Assembly: GCF_002243045.1 (NCBI RefSeq)
Contig: NZ_MBKP01000009.1
Span: 1-64,000 of the forward strand
Length of the DNA: 64,000 nucleotides
Direction of reading: 5' to 3'
DNA from: Methanolobus psychrotolerans
GTDB taxonomy: Archaea; Halobacteriota; Methanosarcinia; Methanosarcinales; Methanosarcinaceae
The notes beneath the pieces were generated by a model, which ran no database searches, was not told the DNA's origin, and saw only the letters and a program-made list of their open reading frames with translations. Numbering within the stretch: the first letter of the stretch is position 1; each line of letters begins with the position of its first letter. Shown in pieces: positions 12,894 to 22,781 of this stretch. Position numbers and translations under genes: made by a program.

Positions 12894-14432
12894 TCATTTC
12901 GGCATGTACTTTATCCTCTTACCACATGCCATGCAAAAATTGCCTTCTGATGGCATTGTACTGCCGCAATAAGGACAGGAGGTAATCCTGGAACCAATAT
13001 TGGAACGCTGGACAACAGAATCTTTTATATGTGTCTCTATCCTGTCTCCATAATGTATGTTCTGTATCACTGTCTGGCCATCGGCATGTGCTTTTGTCCC
13101 ATCATCTTTTGTTTTCATGTTTTTGGCGCTCCTGCTAAGGAACTTTATGAAAATGAGGATGATAAGGGCCACAATCATTATTCCTGGTAGCTGGGAACTG
13201 ATGCCGGAAGAAGCATTTGTCGAAGAACTCGAAGAACTATAAATGGATGAACTTGATGCAGAACCACCACTTACCGTTGCAGTAACTTTTTCTGAGAGGC
13301 TCAGGCGGTCCATTGATACTGAGACAGAGGCAGTGGCTCCATCCTTTACGGTAACCGTCCTGTCCAGATCCTTATAACCTTCTTTTATCAGCCGGATATT
13401 ATATGTTTCAGGAGGGATGTTTTCAATATACATGGGTGTTACTCCCTTGTAAGTACCGGCCAGATATACGCTTGCACCCGATGGTGCGGAATCGATATCG
13501 ATATTCCCATTTTTTTTAACTAATACCATAGAATAAGTTGTTGAAGTGCCTGCATTGATATAAAAGGAATCAGACACATCTCTGTAACCGTTCATACTCA
13601 AAGCAATAGTATGTGAACCAGGTATGAGTGCGTCCAGTGTTAGGGGACTAACTCCTGTATATCTGCCATCTATGCTGATAGAGGCACTCCTTGGATCAGT
13701 TGATATACTCACACTGCCAGTTTTCTGAGAAAGTTCCTTTGAAAGTGAACTTTGAGAGTCTGCCGTGACATCGACACTGGTACTCAGATCATTATAGCCA
13801 TCTTTTTTTAGGAGAACAGTATGTTTTCCTTTCATCACACTGGAGATGGTCATAGGTGATCTGCCTACATATTTTCCGTCAAGATAGATGTCAACATCAG
13901 GCGGCGTTGTACTGACAGCTATCTGTCCATATGGATTATTTATGGTAAAAAATTGTTGATCATGTATGTAATATGGTCCGAAGGTATTGATATTGAACAG
14001 GTCCATCTCATAGTACTTGACCGTGACAGCTATAGTTCGTGTCCCTGGTGTTGCAGTATCGCTCAATTCAATGGGGAAATAGAATGACTTACTCGAACTT
14101 GTTCCTATTCTGGATATGCCCTGTGAAACTGAACCTCCGGCAACCCCGCTGGAAGGTGATACCTGGACAGATACAGTGACATCCTTTACCCAGTCATTCC
14201 CACCAACCTCTGATACAAGAACACTCAAAGTTGCAGATCCACCTGGATAGAGGGCAGGGGTGAAACCTATCTGGGTAACAACCACAGGTGTTCCTGCATG
14301 TGCCGGGGATGACATGAACAAAAGGATTAACAATATCAATGCTGTTCTTCCTACGTTTAATGGAAGGGTCGTTTTTGAACACTGAATTACCAACATAAAA
14401 ATTCCCCGAATGATATATGCACTTTTAAACAA
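12894..14432 (-). CDS. secreted/membrane PEGA-domain protein with C-terminal TM and zinc ribbon
   Basis: Repeats of the type TPPDVDIYLDGKYVGRSPMTISSVMKGKHTVLLKKDGY; TM segment; terminal CPYCGS...CMACGK. Confidence 0.85.
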   Translation of the reverse strand: MFKSAYIIRGIFMLVIQCSKTTLPLNVGRTALILLILLFMSSPAHAGTPVVVTQIGFTPALYPGGSATLSVLVSEVGGNDWVKDVTVSVQVSPSSGVAGGSVSQGISRIGTSSSKSFYFPIELSDTATPGTRTIAVTVKYYEMDLFNINTFGPYYIHDQQFFTINNPYGQIAVSTTPPDVDIYLDGKYVGRSPMTISSVMKGKHTVLLKKDGYNDLSTSVDVTADSQSSLSKELSQKTGSVSISTDPRSASISIDGRYTGVSPLTLDALIPGSHTIALSMNGYRDVSDSFYINAGTSTTYSMVLVKKNGNIDIDSAPSGASVYLAGTYKGVTPMYIENIPPETYNIRLIKEGYKDLDRTVTVKDGATASVSVSMDRLSLSEKVTATVSGGSASSSSIYSSSSSSTNASSGISSQLPGIMIVALIILIFIKFLSRSAKNMKTKDDGTKAHADGQTVIQNIHYGDRIETHIKDSVVQRSNIGSRITSCPYCGSTMPSEGNFCMACGKRIKYMPK

Positions 14433-14487
14433 TAAGTAAATATATAAAGAATGTATTTATAACTTTGCAAAATAGGTGAGAGATACA

Positions 14488-14937
14488 ATGGTCGATATAA
14501 TGCCACTGCTAACTGATTATGGATACATAAGCCTCTTCATTACAAGTTTTCTTGCCTCAACGATATTGCCACTTGGCTCTGAAGGTCTTGTAGTATTAAT
14601 GGTCCTTGGTAATTTCAATATCTATGCTGTCGTTCTTGTTGCATCAATAGCAAATTTCCTGGGAGCATGTACTTCATACTACATCGGATCCACAGGACGG
14701 ACTCTATTAATAAGCAAATACATGCATATATCCGATAAGCAACTTAAGCGTGCAGAAGAAGGGTTCATGAAATATGGCGCTTTTTCGCTTCTTTTCACCT
14801 GGTTGCCAGGTATAGGTGATGCCATCACTGTTGCCGGAGGTCTTTTACGGTACAGATTCAGCTACTTTGCCATCCTTGTCTTCGCAGGAAAACTTTTCAG
14901 GTACACGGTTGTTGCCTACATTGCCAGCAGGTATTGA
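14488..14937 (+). CDS. YqaA/DedA-like (SNARE-associated/VTT) membrane protein
   Basis: GYISLFITSFLASTILPLGSEGLVVLMVLGN...; ATG at 14488 behind GGTGAG. Confidence 0.8.
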   Translation: MVDIMPLLTDYGYISLFITSFLASTILPLGSEGLVVLMVLGNFNIYAVVLVASIANFLGACTSYYIGSTGRTLLISKYMHISDKQLKRAEEGFMKYGAFSLLFTWLPGIGDAITVAGGLLRYRFSYFAILVFAGKLFRYTVVAYIASRY

Positions 14938-15051
14938 GCAGTATAAAGTTCTCTTTTGCTGATTGCCGGCTGATTCTAAATGAAACAGGTTGATGAGTTA
15001 CGTCCGCAAACAAAAAAAGTATCTATGTCGTGTAATCATTGAGGCAATGCT

Positions 15052-15170
15052 ACTATCATTATTCTCGATCTTACAGTATGAACTACGGTAAACGCTTGTG
15101 AGGCCAAATCGTTGGGTTTGGCAATGACCTGGAAGCCACGCTTTTTAATGGTTGGTAGTTTACGGAATAA
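15052..15170 (+). pseudogene. decayed IS200/IS605-type TnpB C-terminus plus right-end hairpin
   Basis: Reading NATIIILDLTV*TTVNACEAK resembles the TnpB tail AAINILNRAVGTTVQACG at 49.3 kb; followed by GGAAGCCACGCTTTTTAATGGTTGGTAGTTTAC, similar to the right end at 49296-49330. Confidence 0.5.
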
Positions 15171-15600
15171 CAAGTACTGGTCTTTTTGCATGCCGTACTA
15201 CATTCTCTGCGACACTTCCAAGCAGGATATGACCAAGCCCTGTAACTCCCAATGTTCCCATCACAATCAGGTCTATGTTGTTCTCTGTAGCAAAATCGAC
15301 AATACCGTCTGCAGGTGTTTTATCTTCAATGATCACAGGCTCTACTTTAACTCCTTCCTTTTTGCCGACATCCGCTACATATCCGGTAGCTTTCTCACCT
15401 ACTTCCTTCAGATGGTTTTCAAGTGCTTTTGACCACATCTCCCCACGCATGGCAAGAGTAACACCTGTATGAGGCACAACATAAAGAGCACTGACCTTAG
15501 CACCGTTCGCTTTTGCCAGTCCTATACCCCATTCCACTGCGTTCTTTACTTTATCCGATCCATCGGTAGCCACTGCTATTGTTCTTATTTCTGCACTCAT
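15160..15600 (-). CDS. universal stress protein (UspA family)
   Basis: IAVATDGSDKVKNAVEWGIGLAKANGAKVSALYV...VMGTLGVTGLGHILLGSVAENVVRHAKRPVLVIP. Confidence 0.95.
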   Translation of the reverse strand: MSAEIRTIAVATDGSDKVKNAVEWGIGLAKANGAKVSALYVVPHTGVTLAMRGEMWSKALENHLKEVGEKATGYVADVGKKEGVKVEPVIIEDKTPADGIVDFATENNIDLIVMGTLGVTGLGHILLGSVAENVVRHAKRPVLVIP

Positions 15601-15816
15601 GCTTTTAACCCCTAATAATTATTCTATTTTCACGAAATATATACCTGTTGGGTCAAGCATCAAAGAATATACCTGAGGAAATCAAAAGCAGATATCGGGA
15701 TGATAAATTAACCAAAAAGTAGGATGCGGAGTAAACTGATCTGTAGATATTTCGGCGTTCAGTTCACCTGTATTTTTGTAATTATCCTTTGTACTGGATT
15801 GTGGGACCTATGGCAA

Positions 15817-17148
15817 TCAACCGATCGTATAATTCGCATCGAACCCGTTTATGTAAGTGTAACCTGGATCGAACTCGAGCCGGAAATCGATGCCATTTGA
15901 AGGTCTTATGTCGTACAGCCGGATCTCAGAACCATTCGGCGGGTACCAGCCAATGAGTACATTACTGCCCCCGTTTTCAGTGAAATAGGTCTGGGAGAGG
16001 TCTGCAGGCAGGTAATACGATAATGTGGATTCGAAGTTGTCGGCCTTACTTATGAAAATACTTGTTATATCCCCTGTATCTGTCAGGACACCGTTCATAT
16101 AGAACTTAACATTGAAGTCATATGTTGTGATCTTTCGGGACGAGCCAGAGATGCTTATATCTGATTCGCCTGATGTCTGGTGGCCGTTCATAACAAGCAT
16201 GACATTTCTGTTGTTTGGGATGCTGGTTGGGACACCATCGATAGTTATCGAACTGCCACCGCCTCCGGTCTTGAACTGGATGTAGTTCCCATCTGCAATA
16301 TATCCTCCTTTGTAGGATTTCTGCAGACGCATGTTCACTCCCGGGACAGGTGCAGATGTATCCGATACTACAGTCCATGTCCATGTCAGTGAATCGGTAA
16401 GAAGGGGATTTGTGTTGTTCTTAGCTATCAGTGTTACCGTATATGTGCCCTCAGATGCACTTGTATTTGTATAGGATGGACTGGTTCCGTTGGACCATGC
16501 AAAGTGCTGGCCATTCAGGAGGAATTCATTTATGGAGGACTGGCTGCTGATTGCATTGAAGGTTACAGATTGTGAGGTATTGCTCTGGTATGGGGTTAAA
16601 GGATTCTGGCCGGACAGGACCGGAGCTGTCGGTGACGGTGTTGGTGCTGAAGTATTTCCCGACGGAATAACATTCATGCTGTCTCCAAGCAGGGTCCCGC
16701 TTTTGATCACAAGATTTGAATTCGTAGTGATAAGGGCAATAGCAACGTAATCATCCTGGCCGATATTATATGACCACAGTTGTGAAGCATTGATCCTTAT
16801 AATTTCACCAAGATCCCAGGTGGCACTTTGTTTAATCTGTTCCAGCTCAGAGGATGAAAGCTCCCTTCGGGTGTTGTTGATGTCCAGTAACAGGCGGACT
16901 TCAGGTATGTCTACTCTCTCTCCGCCTGCATGACGCAGATAAATAGTGTCAGAATCCACATCGACCCAGCCCTGGATGTCAGCATGTACTTTTTCCAGGG
17001 GAGTGGCATATGAGAATATGAACACAGTGATCACTGAGAATGCAAGTACAGCAATAGCTGTCATCAGTACCTCTCCAATGATTTCGGAGACAGCATCTGT
17101 ATTTTTAAGAAATGTACTGTTGTGACGGTTCATGCGGACCTGTATCAT
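15817..17148 (-). CDS. archaeal type IV pilin N-terminal domain protein
   Basis: AVSEIIGEVLMTAIAVLAFSVITVFIFSY class III signal peptide/pilin N-domain. Confidence 0.85.
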   Translation of the reverse strand: MIQVRMNRHNSTFLKNTDAVSEIIGEVLMTAIAVLAFSVITVFIFSYATPLEKVHADIQGWVDVDSDTIYLRHAGGERVDIPEVRLLLDINNTRRELSSSELEQIKQSATWDLGEIIRINASQLWSYNIGQDDYVAIALITTNSNLVIKSGTLLGDSMNVIPSGNTSAPTPSPTAPVLSGQNPLTPYQSNTSQSVTFNAISSQSSINEFLLNGQHFAWSNGTSPSYTNTSASEGTYTVTLIAKNNTNPLLTDSLTWTWTVVSDTSAPVPGVNMRLQKSYKGGYIADGNYIQFKTGGGGSSITIDGVPTSIPNNRNVMLVMNGHQTSGESDISISGSSRKITTYDFNVKFYMNGVLTDTGDITSIFISKADNFESTLSYYLPADLSQTYFTENGGSNVLIGWYPPNGSEIRLYDIRPSNGIDFRLEFDPGYTYINGFDANYTIG

Positions 17149-17605
17149 TAAATGGTCTGTGTAATGGATATTAAGGTATGCGTATTCTTAAGAAAAGCTG
17201 GGCACGGTAATTGTACTGTAATTGTACTGTAATATCTCTTTTACTTTTGGCCACTATCAGCTTGTATATAGTTATTATCATGTATAATATATAAAAACAT
17301 GGCATATTATATCTGCTCTATTTACCAAGCTACTTTTCTCCCGATATAATAGCCTGTTTCAGGATCATGGAACAACGCTTTATTGATCTCATATCTTGCG
17401 TTTTGACATTTAACAGATTTACAGGCAGCCTGATCAATAAATGAAGATTGCTTCGCCGAATTGCACAGGATAATGGTGATGTTAATATAGAAGTCCTCAT
17501 AAATTATATCACGCTTCATCAGGTCAGCTTTTTACCTGTGGAAAAACTGCACTTGTGGGTTGTAGGAGTTCCGTGTTCCAAAAAATAAAAGGGAAGGTTC
17601 GAAAA

Positions 17606-18406
17606 ATGCCATTGTTGTATCTGATATCCTGTCGTATGTTTGAAGATGAACTTGTCCATATATTCGAAGAGAAAGATAAGAGTGCCTGCTTGATACTAAT
17701 TGATAACGAGAACGTTGAAGGAATTGAAAAGAAGCTAAATGAAGTATCTGTAAAATATCAAAAAACATCCGTTGAGGATCTGCCTTCAAAACTTTGTTCC
17801 ACAAATGACTTTGTAGTAGTCCTGAATTTATTGGAGTTTGCACTGGATGCTAACCCTCCGCTTTTAAAAGAAAAAGTTTATAGGGCTATCGAAGAGAAGG
17901 GAGAATTATTTGACGGTATACTTGTCTTTTATGGTCTCTGTGGAAATGTGCTTGGTTCACTTGAAAAGGATTTTGCTTATCTGGGTATTCCTGTGAGGAT
18001 ACTTAAAGATGCTCATGGGAACATTGTAGATGATTGTATATGTGCTGCCTTTGAGAACAGGAGTACTTATGTTGAGGCTGTTATAGGTGACAAAAGAGGA
18101 GAAGGAACATACTTCCTTACACCAATGCAGGCGGCTAACTGGAGGGAAATGCTTGTTCTTGCGAAATTAGCACCCAATCCGGAAGATACCGAAATGATGA
18201 AAATGGTTTTTGATTATTCCGGTTATAAAAATGTCGGTAAGGTTGATACAGGATTATGTTACGAAAAAGAGTTTGGGAACATCGTAGATGAATTTGCCTC
18301 CCTCTTTGGCTTTGAACAAATATTGTATAATGGTTCCACGAAAATAGCTGAAGAATGCTATCATTCCATTAAAAAAGATATCACAATGTTAAACGATTTA
18401 GAGTGA
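17606..18406 (+). CDS. DUF1638 family protein
   Basis: MPLLYLISCRMFEDELVHIFEE...GILVFYGLCGNVLGSLEK; internal ATG at 17606 is the likely start. Confidence 0.8.
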   Translation: MPLLYLISCRMFEDELVHIFEEKDKSACLILIDNENVEGIEKKLNEVSVKYQKTSVEDLPSKLCSTNDFVVVLNLLEFALDANPPLLKEKVYRAIEEKGELFDGILVFYGLCGNVLGSLEKDFAYLGIPVRILKDAHGNIVDDCICAAFENRSTYVEAVIGDKRGEGTYFLTPMQAANWREMLVLAKLAPNPEDTEMMKMVFDYSGYKNVGKVDTGLCYEKEFGNIVDEFASLFGFEQILYNGSTKIAEECYHSIKKDITMLNDLE

Positions 18407-19243
18407 TATCAGAATAATTGCCGCCAGAACACAGATCACACCAACCCACTGCCTGGGTGCCAGTTTCTCTTTAAGGATCAACCAGGCAAGCAGCACCGTG
18501 CCAGCAGGATAAAGTGAAGAAGTGATCGATGCGATATCAAGCCTGCCTGCCTGGGAGGCAAGTGCATAGAATGTGTTCCCACCGGTGTCAAAAACACCTG
18601 CAATCAGAACAACAGGCAGAACACTGCGGGAAGGCATTTCCACCTGGCCGGAAAGGATGATGAATGCCAGCAGTACTCCCACAGCAGCGATCCTGGCAGC
18701 AGTAAGTGGCCAGAGAACGGCGTTTTCGCTCACGTGGTCTATGGTTACAAAGAAAAGGCCAAATCCCGTTCCTGCAGCAAAGGGTAAGTATAGGTCTTTT
18801 TTCTGTATCCTGATACCTTCACTGTTACCTGCGATAAGCCATACTGCTATAAGGGCAATTACAAAACCTATGATCTGCTGGATCGCAGGCAGTCCTTCAT
18901 AGAAGGCACCATATACAACCGGTACACTTGCAGCTACAACAGCAGATACCGGAGCTACAAAGCCCATTTTGCCTAGTGACAGTCCTTTATACAGGGCTAA
19001 CAAGGCAATGCTTATGAAAATTCCCGCAAGGCCCCCCCAGATCATGCCACTTAAAGAAGGCATCTGTTCATCCAGTACGTAGGCAGATCCTGCTAAAAGA
19101 AAAACTCCAACTGCTTGTGTGATCAAAACAACAGAATAAACATTTGCCTTCTTCGAGGCAAAACCCCCGCTAAAATCTCCAGCTCCCCATGAAGCTGCAG
19201 AGATAAGTCCAAAGAACACAACAAGAAATTCGGCAGGTATCAA
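18398..19243 (-). CDS. EamA/DMT-superfamily transporter
   Basis: About ten hydrophobic segments; ASWGAGDFSGGFASKKA N-terminus and an internally repeated EamA pattern. Confidence 0.88.
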   Translation of the reverse strand: MIPAEFLVVFFGLISAASWGAGDFSGGFASKKANVYSVVLITQAVGVFLLAGSAYVLDEQMPSLSGMIWGGLAGIFISIALLALYKGLSLGKMGFVAPVSAVVAASVPVVYGAFYEGLPAIQQIIGFVIALIAVWLIAGNSEGIRIQKKDLYLPFAAGTGFGLFFVTIDHVSENAVLWPLTAARIAAVGVLLAFIILSGQVEMPSRSVLPVVLIAGVFDTGGNTFYALASQAGRLDIASITSSLYPAGTVLLAWLILKEKLAPRQWVGVICVLAAIILISL

Positions 19244-19294
19244 GTGCTTACTCCATGATAGATCACAACTGCGGGAAAGTTCCCTCGAGCACGA

Positions 19295-19696
19295 TCACTG
19301 TCTGTTCTTAAGAATGAACCGGAGCAAGTCAGGACTCATATTCAGTTCTCTGTCCATCTTTGCTTCGATCTCCTTGTCTGAAAATCCTTCTTTCCTGTAC
19401 TGGTCAATGTGGTCATAGACGCTCTGTGAGATCTCAGAGTACTCGTTGATATCCTTGCGATGACCCCATACATCACCCTCGATAAGTGCAATACCCTTCA
19501 TTTCAAGGAACATCCCGGTGGATCTGGAAATGGTATTCTTATAGGATGGAGGAACATGAAGCGCTTTTACACTTGGGCATTTTGTCACCAGGGATAAGAT
19601 ATCGGTGTTTGAAGGTCTGAATGTAAGATGCACGATCTCTTCGTTAGGTCCAAGAGTGTTTATCTCTTCTTTTGAACTTACAACTCTGATTTTCAT
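19295..19696 (-). CDS. DUF1699 family protein
   Basis: MKIRVVSSKEEINTLGPNEEIVHLTFRPSNTDILSLV... methanogen family pattern. Confidence 0.75.
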   Translation of the reverse strand: MKIRVVSSKEEINTLGPNEEIVHLTFRPSNTDILSLVTKCPSVKALHVPPSYKNTISRSTGMFLEMKGIALIEGDVWGHRKDINEYSEISQSVYDHIDQYRKEGFSDKEIEAKMDRELNMSPDLLRFILKNRQ

Positions 19697-19921
19697 TTTT
19701 ATCTATTGTCTCCAATATACTTACACAATCTTAAAAATCGATTTTCACTCGAGTCGCACCCATAATATTTAATAACTTCCATAACTTCCATAAATAGCAG
19801 GACGATCCACCAAAAAAACTTCCTCTTTTGTACAGTCAATGCTATCTATCTCATTACCCTTTCAAATTACTTACAATAATCCGACATAAAGTCCATGATC
19901 CATTCTTCATCCATTCATCTC

Positions 19922-21640
19922 TTAGTAGCAGCAATATGCATTGAGCACATATTCCTGCATCATCCTATGGGTATTGAAGAAAGAACCATTGATGGCAATT
20001 GAATTACGCATCACATCGATGAAACTGTTGCGGTCATGGTAGTACATAGGAAGGATGATGCTTTCCAGTTTGTCATACATTGATGCCGCGTCCTGTAAGT
20101 GCTTGTTCTCTTCAGTGGCTGTGGAAGCACCATTACCTATTGCCCAGCCGGTCACTCCTTCTATATTCCCTTCTATCCACCACCCATCCAGCACGCTCAG
20201 ATTGGGGACCCCGTTTAAGGCGGCTTTCATCCCGCTTGTACCGGAGGCTTCTTTGGGTGGTTCTGGAGTGTTAAGCCAGATATCAACCCCAGAGGTTATC
20301 AGTGCTCCAAGATCCATGTTGTAATTCTCAAGATAAACTATCTTTATATCGTTGGCAAGGGCATGTTTTGCTTGGAATATCCTTTTTATGAGCTGCTTCC
20401 CGCCATGGTCTGCAGGATGTGCTTTGCCTGAAAAGATCACCTGGATCTTCCCGGCATTGTCTGAGATATTCCTTAAGTGTTCAATATCATGGAACAGCAG
20501 GTCAGCCCTCTTGTAGTTAGCAGCCCTTCTTGCAAAACCAATTGTCAGTACATTATCATCCATGTATGATCCGGTTTTATTGCTGACATGGTCCATTAGT
20601 TTCCTTTTGGCTTGCATATGAGCTCCCCATATCTCTTCCTTTGGGATACTCAATGCATAGCGAAGACTGAAATTGTCTTTTTGCCACATGGGAATATAAT
20701 GATCGAACAATTTACGGAATGGATCTGAGACCCATGTGTCTGCATGAACGCCGTTGGTGATGGAATTTATTGAATAGCCAGTAAAAAGTTCCCCCGAAAT
20801 TTTCCCATGACTTTTGGCCACGCCGTTTATATAGCGACTCATATAAAGGGCCAGGTATGTCATATTTAGAGTATTTCCATTATACAGTACCCCCGGCAAT
20901 CCAAAGAAATCATCTCTTTTTCCAAGGATCATCTCTGCCATTTCTCTGGTGAATTTGTCATGGGCTGCAGGAACGATGGTATGGGTGGTGAATACGCATT
21001 TTTTATTAACTATTTTACAGTCCTCTTCCAGCACATGATCCCTGCCAGCCTTTTTAGCTTCCTCATCAAGCAGTTCCAGGGTAAGCAGTGCAGAATGTCC
21101 TTCGTTCATATGGAAACTGCGGATATTCTTATGGCCAAGCTCATTGAGCATCCGGGCTCCGCCTACACCAAGTATCAGTTCCTGGCATAATCTATAGTAG
21201 TTATCTCCTCCATAGAGGTGGTGGGTGAGTGTCCGATCCCATTCAGAGTTCCCGGGCAGGTCTGCGTCAAGGAAGTAGATAGGAACTACAAAACCGCCTA
21301 TACCCTTAATCTCATATTTCCAGGCCCTCAAATGAACTGTTCTTCCATGGACAACTACATAGATCCTTGCGGGCATCTCCTGCATGAGCTCTTCCACAGG
21401 CCAGGGATCCGGCTCCTCATGCTGCCATCCATCTTTCCCCAGTTTTTGATGAAAGTGTCCCATCCTGTAGAGGAGAGTAATTGCGACCATAGGCACCTTA
21501 AGATCAGCAGCTGAGCGTATAGTGTCACCTGCAAGTATACCAAGTCCTCCACTATAGGTGTGTATCTTTTCGTCAATACCTATCTCCATTGAAAAGTATG
21601 CCACACTACTTCTGTCATTGAGCATATCCTGCATTTTCAT
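19922..21640 (-). CDS. glgP: alpha-glucan (glycogen) phosphorylase
   Basis: [35 protein letters not shown]...[25 protein letters not shown]. Confidence 0.95.
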   Translation of the reverse strand: MKMQDMLNDRSSVAYFSMEIGIDEKIHTYSGGLGILAGDTIRSAADLKVPMVAITLLYRMGHFHQKLGKDGWQHEEPDPWPVEELMQEMPARIYVVVHGRTVHLRAWKYEIKGIGGFVVPIYFLDADLPGNSEWDRTLTHHLYGGDNYYRLCQELILGVGGARMLNELGHKNIRSFHMNEGHSALLTLELLDEEAKKAGRDHVLEEDCKIVNKKCVFTTHTIVPAAHDKFTREMAEMILGKRDDFFGLPGVLYNGNTLNMTYLALYMSRYINGVAKSHGKISGELFTGYSINSITNGVHADTWVSDPFRKLFDHYIPMWQKDNFSLRYALSIPKEEIWGAHMQAKRKLMDHVSNKTGSYMDDNVLTIGFARRAANYKRADLLFHDIEHLRNISDNAGKIQVIFSGKAHPADHGGKQLIKRIFQAKHALANDIKIVYLENYNMDLGALITSGVDIWLNTPEPPKEASGTSGMKAALNGVPNLSVLDGWWIEGNIEGVTGWAIGNGASTATEENKHLQDAASMYDKLESIILPMYYHDRNSFIDVMRNSIAINGSFFNTHRMMQEYVLNAYCCY

Positions 21641-21655
21641 TCTCCATATCCTTAT

Positions 21656-22603
21656 TTACATTAGTTTCTTAGGTGCTGATATCATTTTTGCATAGAGGCG
21701 TTCAGTATCTTCTTTTCGGCATAGTTTTGTCCCAGGTGTCATCACAGCAGCAGAACCTGCAGCTATCCCGTATAGAACAGCTTCACGCAGTTTGTCTCCC
21801 CTGGACAGGCCCAGGACAATACCTGCCACCATACTGTCACCTGCTCCTACTTTGCTGCTGATGGGCACGGTTGGTGGAACAATGTGCTCCACGTTATCCC
21901 TGGTAACAAGCAGAGCGCCGGCTGCACCCAGGGATATGACCATCGTTTCGCACTTTCCGTCCCTGATCATTCTCTGAGCTGCTTCTGATATCTGTAACTC
22001 TTCTTTTATATCGTTGCCTGCAAGCTCCCTGAACTCGCGAACATTGGGTTTGATAAGATACACACCTTCATGAAGCGCATGTTCAAGGGCATCACCTGAT
22101 GCGTCAATGATAACCTTTGCTCCTATCTCATTCCCTACACGTGCGACACGTGCATAGAAATCTGATGGCACACCCAAAGGAAGGCTTCCACTGGCTACCA
22201 GATAATCCGGAGCAGGGCTGAGCGAGGAGATTTCTTGAAGGCATTGTTCCCATTCCTCCCGCTTAAGCTCAGGACCAGGCATTCCAAAGCGGAACTGTTG
22301 TCCTGTGGATTCCTCAAGGACGATAAGGTTCTCCCGTGTGATCCCTTTTATGGGCAAGGACAACTGATCCACTTCTTCCTGTTCCAGAAGTTCATTTAGC
22401 ATCTTACCAGACATGCCACCAGCCGGATAGATAAGCAGTGACTCTCCTCCAAGTTTTTTTATGGCCCTGGAGACATTAACACCGCCACCACCTGGTTCAT
22501 AGCTGGCAGGGCCGCAATGCAGTTTGTGTTCAGCTATCACATGTTCGGTAGTAGTGCTTTTGTCAATGGCAGGATTCATATTCAGGGTAACGATCTTCTT
22601 CAT
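21656..22603 (-). CDS. 1-phosphofructokinase/hexose kinase, PfkB family
   Basis: TLNMNPAIDKST...PGGGGVNVSRAIKKLGG...VGAGDSMVAGIVLGL. Confidence 0.92.
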   Translation of the reverse strand: MKKIVTLNMNPAIDKSTTTEHVIAEHKLHCGPASYEPGGGGVNVSRAIKKLGGESLLIYPAGGMSGKMLNELLEQEEVDQLSLPIKGITRENLIVLEESTGQQFRFGMPGPELKREEWEQCLQEISSLSPAPDYLVASGSLPLGVPSDFYARVARVGNEIGAKVIIDASGDALEHALHEGVYLIKPNVREFRELAGNDIKEELQISEAAQRMIRDGKCETMVISLGAAGALLVTRDNVEHIVPPTVPISSKVGAGDSMVAGIVLGLSRGDKLREAVLYGIAAGSAAVMTPGTKLCRKEDTERLYAKMISAPKKLM

Positions 22604-22781
22604 GGGTAATTCTCCATTGATAATATTTGCACGGTATGGATATCTCTATCTGATCCTCACAATGGTCAATATCAATTAATCCATGAATATCTGCATGATA
22701 TTTTATAAGTCTCCCGGTTTTCTGGAAATTGAAAAAGAAGAAGGAAAAAGGAAAAAAGCAGAGGTACATGTACTACTTTTA

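Noticed and set aside
15112-15432. 106-aa plus-strand ORF MGLAMTWKPRFLMVGSLR...
   Set aside because: The start lies in the TnpB/right-end scar and the rest is antisense to uspA.
17322-17519. 65-aa minus-strand ORF MKRDIIYEDFYINITIILC...
   Set aside because: No recognisable domain and no clear RBS; cannot be supported beyond being an open frame.
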